Assembly (NCBI GenBank): GCA_002779055.1
Contig: PEXM01000035.1
Span: 1 to 11,425, forward strand
Direction: 5' to 3'
Source of the DNA: Elusimicrobia bacterium CG08_land_8_20_14_0_20_44_26
Lineage (GTDB): Bacteria; CG03
Length of the DNA stretch: 11,425 nt
Shown: in pieces, positions 6,397-11,425 of the stretch
Numbering within the stretch: position 1 is the stretch's first letter
Layout: each line of letters opens with the position of its first letter
Made by a program: the position numbers and the translations under genes
The notes under the pieces: model-generated
The model's database searches: none
Told to the model about the DNA's origin: nothing
What the model saw: the letters and a program-made list of their open reading frames with translations, nothing else

Positions 6397-7878
6397 ATGG
6401 AAGAAATAAAAACCGGAAGCATCAGAGATGTAATACACGATTACATATATTTCACCGTTTCGCAGAAATCCGGCGATGTCTCGGAAGAGAATATAATTGA
6501 TTCGCCGTGGCTTCAGCGCTTGCGGAGAATCAATCAGCTACAGGCGACATGGATGGTTTTCCCGTGCGCGACTCACACCAGATTCCAGCATTCGCTCGGC
6601 ACGATGCACATAGCGGGGCACCTCGCCTGTGCGCTTTACGATGATTTTAAGGCATCGTTTCCCGGAGAAAAGATTCCGTCCGAAAAATGTTATGTGGAAG
6701 AACTATTTCGTCTCGCGGGTCTCCTCCACGATATAGGGCACGGGCCCTTCGGCCATTTGCTGGACGATGTTTATGTCTGGAAGGAATTCGGGAAAACGCA
6801 CGAAGATATATCGGCTAAAATAATAACCGAATACCTGTCTCCGGTTATAGAAAAAATAAATTTCTCGCCGCACGGTTATTTCACGCGCAAAATAAAAGTT
6901 GAAGACATAATAAAATTTATCAAAACACCCAAAAATTTCACGGGCTACGAACTCTGGGAGCAGATTTTCAGCAAGATAATGCTCGGGATTTACAGCGTGG
7001 ACATAATTGACTTTCTCCTGAGGGACAAATACTACTGCGGCACAAAGGAATTTGGAAGCATAGATATGAGGCGGCTTCTCGATAACACCACGGTTACGAA
7101 ATCCGGTTTTACGATTAAAAAAGACGCTCTTCCTGCGCTCGTAAGTTTTCTAAATACGCGCCTGGCGATGTTTTGCCACATATATTTTAATGAAAAGAAA
7201 GAACTTTTTGAAAGTTCTTTCGGCAAACTTCTTCCCGATATTATCAAACTTATGAAAATAGGCAATCCTTACGAGAATCTGGACAGGTATTTTTTTATGG
7301 ATGATTATTCCGTCAGTTCCGCATTGGTGTCATGGACGAGAAATGGCACCGGCGAGCAAAGGGAGATAGGGAGAAACTGGGAGAGGATTGCGGTTCAGAG
7401 AGAAACGCCGGAGGTGATGATTCTTTCCGGTCAGAAGTCGTATTTCAATTTTGTCAGGAAAAGCGAACTTCTCAACGAGGAAAATATTATCGGCAATATC
7501 CGTAAGCGTTACGGAATAAAATGTCCGCTCTCGGTGAATATTGACATATTAGACGTGCGGCTTCAAAATGTTTTTGTAAAATTTCAGGATATTGAATCTT
7601 TGCGAAAAGACGATAATTTAAAAGCCATATCTCTCTACGATGTGGAAAATGACACCATCCTCGGCGAGGATATAAACAGAGTTCTTCAGGATATCCCCGT
7701 GAAGTTTATGCTGTGGCAGGCATTTGTCCCGGCAAAATTCGGAAGGCGGATTCTCGCAATGATAAAATCGGATGTTCCCGCCGAGGCGGGCGAGTTTTCC
7801 GATCCCCAGCTTGACCTGCCGCTTGGGCCGGCGCGACTGAACGAAAAAAATGAGAGGACAGGAATAACGAATGCCTGA
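6397..7878 (+). CDS. HD-domain phosphohydrolase, SAMHD1/dNTPase-like (COG1078 type)
   Basis: A 493-residue cytoplasmic metal-dependent phosphohydrolase. Early motif THTRFQHSLGTMHIAGH has the metal-binding His at about 65, and LLHDIGHGPFGH carries the HD doublet His111-Asp112 with His115 and His120. A later SVDIIDFLLRDKYYCG segment supplies the fourth ligand, Asp202, by comparison with the IDVDKWDYFARD segment of SAMHD1. Such proteins often hydrolyse dNTPs to nucleoside and triphosphate; the substrate here is inferred only from the fold. Residues from about 240 to the end are a family-typical helical region plus a less conserved tail. The ATG at 6397 fits the promoter ending at 6389 and has no Shine-Dalgarno. 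The gene is transcribed divergently from the helical membrane protein gene, and a palindrome lies just after its stop. Confidence 0.9.
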   Translation: MEEIKTGSIRDVIHDYIYFTVSQKSGDVSEENIIDSPWLQRLRRINQLQATWMVFPCATHTRFQHSLGTMHIAGHLACALYDDFKASFPGEKIPSEKCYVEELFRLAGLLHDIGHGPFGHLLDDVYVWKEFGKTHEDISAKIITEYLSPVIEKINFSPHGYFTRKIKVEDIIKFIKTPKNFTGYELWEQIFSKIMLGIYSVDIIDFLLRDKYYCGTKEFGSIDMRRLLDNTTVTKSGFTIKKDALPALVSFLNTRLAMFCHIYFNEKKELFESSFGKLLPDIIKLMKIGNPYENLDRYFFMDDYSVSSALVSWTRNGTGEQREIGRNWERIAVQRETPEVMILSGQKSYFNFVRKSELLNEENIIGNIRKRYGIKCPLSVNIDILDVRLQNVFVKFQDIESLRKDDNLKAISLYDVENDTILGEDINRVLQDIPVKFMLWQAFVPAKFGRRILAMIKSDVPAEAGEFSDPQLDLPLGPARLNEKNERTGITNA

Positions 7879-7890
7879 TCCCCCTTTCGG

Positions 7891-7915
7891 TTTCCCCCTT
7901 TCCAAAAGGGGGAAA
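7891..7915. repeat. Perfect 11-bp palindrome of the CCCCCTTT/AAAGGGGG repeat type
   Basis: TTTCCCCCTTT (7891-7901) and AAAGGGGGAAA (7905-7915) are exact inverted copies around CCA. A partial CCCCCTTTC copy precedes it at 7880-7888. It lies 13 bases after the HD-domain stop. It would form a strong hairpin in RNA, but no T run follows on the + strand (ATTAAAGAG), so it is not a textbook terminator. It shares its core with the repeat at 2221-2309. Confidence 0.7.
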
Positions 7916-7941
7916 ATTAAAGAGTTCATTTTTAAAACCGC

Positions 7942-7971
7942 TTGACAAGCATTAAGGTAATTTGCAACAAT
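7942..7971 (+). promoter_or_regulatory. Promoter of the secretion operon, predicted nearly leaderless
   Basis: A perfect TTGACA (7942-7947), an 18-base spacer and AACAAT (7966-7971, four of six bases matching the -10 consensus). The transcription start would fall near 7978, only about 3 bases before the ATG at 7981. No Shine-Dalgarno lies in the preceding 20 bases. The -10 is not ideal, so the exact start is uncertain. Confidence 0.55.
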
Positions 7972-7980
7972 TTTACCGTT

Positions 7981-9918
7981 ATGAAAAAAACCGTTGTTTC
8001 GGCTTTATCTCTTATTTTTCTGACTGCGTCAATTTTTGCCGCCGGTGAATTTACAATTGTATGGAAACCCAGCGCTTTATCTAATAATCTTTCATGGACA
8101 CTCCCGCAAGTTCAATTGAGTGGGACATATCAATTTCACGCGGTTGATATATACAGGACTTTTGGATACTCTACAGGTGTTGATAGTTGGACTTTGATAG
8201 CCGCAGGGGTTACTGATGGTAAATACACTGACTATTCCGGTTATGGCAGTTATTCATATAAGTTGAGAAATGTGGTTCAGTGGAATATGGAAGTAATTGA
8301 TGAATCTGAATGGTGGTATTCTTATTCTTGGGGGGATTTGTGGGATTTCGGCCCTGTTTCAAGTTATTTTATACACGGGGCTGATAATTCAAGAGGCCTG
8401 AAAAGGTCGGATGCAAAAGGAGGTCAGGAAACATACAATACCGAGTGGAAGTTTGAATATTATCTCCAATTTGATTGCTATGTGGATGTCAGGATTTATA
8501 AACCGGGAACAAAATTCACGCTTGACAGCGAAGGTTTTTATGAAAGACCGGCCTCAACCTGGTGTATAAGAACAATTGTTGATTACAAAGATACGGATAG
8601 CGCCGCAAGAAGCGGCGAAATGGGCGACGGTTCATGGATGGAAACGGAGGTCTGGGACTGCACTGATTCCTCCGGGAATCTCGTCGCAAAAGGAATATAT
8701 TATATTGTGTTTGAAGCATTTGACCCTTTTAATCCGCCGGAAACCTTTGAAATGGGATATTCTACATCCTACTATTCCAATTGGGCGTCAGGAATTTACA
8801 AAAAGCGGGATGCAATCGTCGCAACGATTCCCGTGGATATACTCAGGGTAAAGAATCTTGCGGTTACGGGAATAAATCAGACAAATGCCACTTCTTCAAT
8901 TTCATACGATATAAATGCGGCTGCGGAAATAAAAGTTGTTATTCTGCAATCGGGTAAGGGCTTTGCAATTGCAACTTCATCCGGGGAAATTTCTTATGGC
9001 TCCGGCAGTTCATACAACTATAAAGAAGGAGACCTGATTCCTGCTTCCGGAGTTGGCAGCGACATTGTGACTGTAATTTCATATTATCGTCAGGCGGGCA
9101 AGAACATCGAAACCTGGGACGGCACCGGCGGAAGCGGCGCCGTGGCGAACGGTCTTTATCACGTCGGAATTTGCGCGAGAGATTCTTCGGACAACACGGC
9201 GATTTCAATCGACGGGAATGACCAGCCGTTTTACGCAACGATAACGGTTGACAAGAGGACAACTGAATCTTCTGTTGAAAGCACAGCCCCGGCGCTTCTT
9301 TCGGTTTCTCCTTCGTCGGGCACGACCGTAGCATCCGTCAGCGTGATTACCGTTGATTTGAGCGATGACTCGGGCGTAAATGCCGCTTTGACGAAAATTG
9401 AATTGATTGCAGGAGCCACGACTTATTCTCATGCCAATGGCAATGCAATCCAGTCGCCAATAACGGGGACGGGAACGACATTTACATTAACATTATCATC
9501 GGCTGTCACAACAGAAGGTCCGTGTAAAATTAGTATAACCGCAGTTGACATATATAATAACCAGATGACATATTCAGTGACATTCAGTATCTCAACGTCG
9601 GGAGTGTCGGCTACGACAAATTTTGAAGATGTTGTTTGCGCATATCCGCAGCCGGCTAAAAACGGATACATAGATATTGCTTATGATACGTTAGCATCCG
9701 CTATATTCGGCGTCGGAACATCGGTGAGTTTAACTTTGGAAGTTTATACGATTTTTGGGGAAATGGTTAAAAGCGTGCCGGTAACGGATAATGCAAGTCC
9801 TTACAGATGGACTTATGCTTCGCTCAATCTTGCTCCGGGCGTTTATATTTACAGGTTAAAAGCGTCGGGAAATTCTAAAAATTATGAAACCGTCAAAAAA
9901 GTGGTGATTTATAAATGA
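7981..9918 (+). CDS. Secreted Ig/FlgD-like surface protein with C-terminal sorting-type domain
   Basis: A 645-residue exported protein. The signal peptide (1 to about 21, basic KK then hydrophobic, ending near I-F-A-A) is clear from the ATG at 7981. The longer reading from the TTG at 7942 would put the signal peptide internally and overlap the promoter. The mature protein is rich in Tyr, Ser, Thr, Gly and aromatics. Two FlgD-type Ig-like modules are suggested by VWDCTDSSGNLVAKGIYYIV (225-244) and TWDGTGGSGAVANGLYHVGI (378-397), and an Ig-like domain follows at about 435-540. The last 91 residues start with YPQPAKNG (555) and include LEVYTIFGEMV and APGVYIYRLKA, and the protein ends KKVVIYK. 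This resembles the type IX secretion type A sorting domain or the related FlgD Ig fold. Its partner may be the PorV-like barrel encoded next, coupled by an ATGA overlap. The ligand is unknown. Confidence 0.82.
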   Translation: MKKTVVSALSLIFLTASIFAAGEFTIVWKPSALSNNLSWTLPQVQLSGTYQFHAVDIYRTFGYSTGVDSWTLIAAGVTDGKYTDYSGYGSYSYKLRNVVQWNMEVIDESEWWYSYSWGDLWDFGPVSSYFIHGADNSRGLKRSDAKGGQETYNTEWKFEYYLQFDCYVDVRIYKPGTKFTLDSEGFYERPASTWCIRTIVDYKDTDSAARSGEMGDGSWMETEVWDCTDSSGNLVAKGIYYIVFEAFDPFNPPETFEMGYSTSYYSNWASGIYKKRDAIVATIPVDILRVKNLAVTGINQTNATSSISYDINAAAEIKVVILQSGKGFAIATSSGEISYGSGSSYNYKEGDLIPASGVGSDIVTVISYYRQAGKNIETWDGTGGSGAVANGLYHVGICARDSSDNTAISIDGNDQPFYATITVDKRTTESSVESTAPALLSVSPSSGTTVASVSVITVDLSDDSGVNAALTKIELIAGATTYSHANGNAIQSPITGTGTTFTLTLSSAVTTEGPCKISITAVDIYNNQMTYSVTFSISTSGVSATTNFEDVVCAYPQPAKNGYIDIAYDTLASAIFGVGTSVSLTLEVYTIFGEMVKSVPVTDNASPYRWTYASLNLAPGVYIYRLKASGNSKNYETVKKVVIYK

Positions 9919-10874
9919 GAATAATGAAGAAAGAGGAAAGAGACAAGTTTTTTTCTTTTTTATTTTTCTCATTACTCTTCACTCTTCACTCTTCACTAAT
10001 CGCTGGCGATGTGGGGACGACGGCCGCTCAGTATCTGAAAATTTCCCTTAATCCGAAAATAGAAGGAATGGGCGGAGCCGCTTGCGCGGATTTTACGGAT
10101 GACGCTTTCTATAATCCCGCTTCAATAGCGAAAACCGACATTGCTTCATCAAGAATGGGATATGTTTCATGGTTTGAAAATATGTCAAAAATGAATGTCT
10201 TTGCGGTTTCGCCTTTGAGACGCAGCAATATAAAACTTTCAGCGAATCTTTCATATTTTGACATAGGCGGTCTTTCGTTTTACGACGACAATGGCAATAT
10301 GACGGGGGATTTTAAAAGAAACAGCGTTGACCTTGCTCTCTCCGCCGCCGCGAATATGGGAAAACTTTCACTCGGTCTTACGGTTAAAGGAATCAATGAG
10401 AAATACAGCTCGGACACCGGCAAGGCTTTTGCCGCCGACGTGGGTTTTATCTTTGAGTTTACGAGGTCTGTCTCAATAGGCGCCTCAATGCAGAATGTCG
10501 GCAGCAAACTTAAAATAGGCGAGGTTGAAAAGGAATTAACGGGCGGCACGAAAGCGGGCATTTCAATAAGACCGTCAAAAACCGTAAAAATCAATGTTGA
10601 CGCAGATACGCCCAACGACAGTGATACTCGCCAGCATTTCGGCGCACAGTGGGAGTTTTCAAAAGATTATTATTTAAGAGGCGGCTGGCAGAAATTCGGC
10701 GACGTCAGCGGCGGAACTTTCGGTTTCGGAATGAAGACGCCGACTTCCTCATGGGAGAAAACGTCAACTTCGCTGACGAGCGTAAAAGGTAATTTGCTTG
10801 TTGTGGATTACAGTTATCAGTCAAACTCCGAGTTTGACGCGATTCATCGTTTTTCAATCGGTTTTGAGTTTTAG
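9915..10874 (+). CDS. PorV/PorQ-like (UPF0164) outer-membrane beta-barrel protein
   Basis: A 319-residue outer-membrane protein. After the signal peptide (about 1-30, cleavage near L-I-A-G), the segment TTAAQYLKISLNPKIEGMGG followed by ACADFTDDAFYNPAS is the hallmark N-terminus of the PorV/PorQ/UPF0164 family. The rest is alternating amphipathic beta strands. It ends in Phe within HRFSIGFEF, a typical beta-signal for insertion by the Bam machinery. In Bacteroidetes, PorV is the shuttle of type IX secretion that binds C-terminal sorting domains. Relatives occur in other diderm phyla where the role is less clear. The start codon overlaps the upstream stop (ATGA, 9915-9918). An ATG at 9924 is an alternative that shortens the N-terminus by three residues. 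No strong Shine-Dalgarno is seen, consistent with coupling. The signal-peptide region carries a 7-bp tandem repeat. Confidence 0.88.
   Translation: MRIMKKEERDKFFSFLFFSLLFTLHSSLIAGDVGTTAAQYLKISLNPKIEGMGGAACADFTDDAFYNPASIAKTDIASSRMGYVSWFENMSKMNVFAVSPLRRSNIKLSANLSYFDIGGLSFYDDNGNMTGDFKRNSVDLALSAAANMGKLSLGLTVKGINEKYSSDTGKAFAADVGFIFEFTRSVSIGASMQNVGSKLKIGEVEKELTGGTKAGISIRPSKTVKINVDADTPNDSDTRQHFGAQWEFSKDYYLRGGWQKFGDVSGGTFGFGMKTPTSSWEKTSTSLTSVKGNLLVVDYSYQSNSEFDAIHRFSIGFEF
9974..9997 (+). repeat. 7-bp tandem repeat in the PorV-like signal peptide
   Basis: ACTCTTC occurs three times in tandem (9974-9980, 9981-9987, 9988-9994), followed by a partial unit ACT (9995-9997). It encodes the LLFTLHSSL part of the signal peptide. 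The unit length is not a multiple of three, so gain or loss of one copy would shift the reading frame. Confidence 0.85.
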
Positions 10875-10906
10875 TTTTTATTTAAGGTTTATTGATGGGA
10901 GGAATA

Positions 10907-11425
10907 ATGTCAATTAAAAAAATTCTTTTCGTTTCGGCTTTTGTTTTTACGGCGAATGCTTACGCTTTTAACACCGACATTATAAATATGGTCGGTATTC
11001 CCGCCGGTTCAACATCCACGGTCATACTGCCCTCGGTGATAAAAGCCGGCTCCGACTGGATACCTCTTTACAAAATCACTATCTCTACGGACTATGCCGC
11101 CGCCGGACATTATGACATTATACAGATAACCTTCACGCTGGGAAACCAGAATGCTTTCGATCCCACTGTAGATCTCAGTGCCATAGGCATTTTCAATGAT
11201 GACCAGTCCGGAACCTTGAATGACCAGATATGGGCATTGGCTGGTGACACCGCAAGCGGCAGGACGATATACTCAGGTATGCCGACACCCTTGTTTTCAG
11301 GAACCTCATATTACTACAGGCTGAATATTAACGCTGAGACCGGGTCTGATCATAACAGGATTGCCAGCAACAACCGAGACAATACGCTGTACTTTTGCAT
11401 CAAAACATCAAACAATATAGAAGAC
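10907..11425 (+). CDS. Secreted protein of unknown function, 3' truncated
   Basis: An open frame of 173 codons runs off the window end without a stop. The ATG at 10907 is preceded by GGGAGG (10897-10902), four bases upstream. The N-terminus is a clear signal peptide: KK at 4-5, a hydrophobic core, and A-N-A-Y-A with cleavage predicted before F-N at about residue 21. The mature part looks beta-rich and carries many Asp, Asn, Thr and Tyr residues, with no cysteines until near the visible end. I do not recognise a family in the visible part. It follows the PorV-like gene by 32 bases with no terminator between, so it is probably in the same operon and may be another client of the same export route. 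Codons ending in C (ACC, GAC, ATC, GCC) seem commoner from about codon 60 onwards than in the two genes before it. Confidence 0.8.
   Translation, partial: MSIKKILFVSAFVFTANAYAFNTDIINMVGIPAGSTSTVILPSVIKAGSDWIPLYKITISTDYAAAGHYDIIQITFTLGNQNAFDPTVDLSAIGIFNDDQSGTLNDQIWALAGDTASGRTIYSGMPTPLFSGTSYYYRLNINAETGSDHNRIASNNRDNTLYFCIKTSNNIED

Noticed and set aside
6294..6422. A 43-residue N-terminal extension of the helical membrane protein
   Set aside because: It would cover its own promoter and ribosome binding site and overlap the divergent HD-domain start. The ATG at 6293 has GGAGG 7 bases upstream.
7891..7915. Calling the palindrome an intrinsic terminator for the HD-domain gene
   Set aside because: The stem is strong, but no T run follows on the + strand. 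I list it as a repeat and leave termination open.
7942..7980. A 13-residue N-terminal extension of the secreted Ig/FlgD-like protein from a TTG
   Set aside because: The TTG is part of the TTGACA promoter box, and the extension would place a clear signal peptide inside the protein.
8939..9432. Several long - strand open frames opposite the secreted protein gene
   Set aside because: They lie antisense to a gene with a signal peptide and recognisable domains. Their translations are Arg/Cys/Ser-rich low-quality sequence typical of shadow frames.

Overview
The window looks like a piece of chromosome from a Gram-negative (diderm) bacterium, probably from a poorly cultivated phylum. It has two outer-membrane-type lipoproteins, an LpoB-family protein, a DUF374 acyltransferase of the type linked to envelope lipids, a PorV/UPF0164-like outer-membrane barrel and a secreted protein with a C-terminal sorting-type domain. 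PorV-like proteins next to proteins of this kind occur in the Bacteroidetes/FCB group and in Elusimicrobia-like lineages. I cannot name the species. There are no tRNA, rRNA, CRISPR, integrase or transposase genes.

Layout. (1) Positions 1-776, + strand: the 3' part of a multi-pass flippase-like (UPF0104/LPG-synthase TM) membrane protein. (2) Positions 795-5064, - strand: a tight cluster, in transcription order a DUF374-type acyltransferase with an altered motif I, an archaeo-eukaryotic-type primase fused to a PriL-like cysteine domain, an LpoB-family lipoprotein and a COG3014-type TPR-like lipoprotein. The first three genes overlap or are translationally coupled. The fourth follows a 133-bp spacer holding an inverted repeat whose inner arm is its own ribosome binding site. 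(3) Positions 5065-5219: a hairpin-dense intergenic element. (4) Positions 5220-6293, - strand: an unrecognised helical protein with C-terminal membrane segments, divergent from (5) an HD-domain phosphohydrolase at 6397-7878, + strand, with back-to-back promoters between them. (6) Positions 7981-11425, + strand: a secretion operon with a secreted Ig/FlgD-like protein, a PorV-like barrel coupled to it by an ATGA overlap, and the start of another secreted protein that runs off the window.

The most notable item is the primase-like protein at 2934-4346. It combines recognisable catalytic motifs of the archaeal/eukaryotic small primase subunit (PriS) with a C-terminal domain whose cysteine pattern resembles the iron-sulfur domain of the large subunit (PriL). 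Both halves sit in one bacterial polypeptide, cotranslated with envelope genes rather than with replication or mobile-element genes. Two + strand genes (6397 and 7981) have good promoters ending only a few bases before the ATG and no Shine-Dalgarno, which suggests leaderless mRNAs. Other genes here have clear Shine-Dalgarno sequences.
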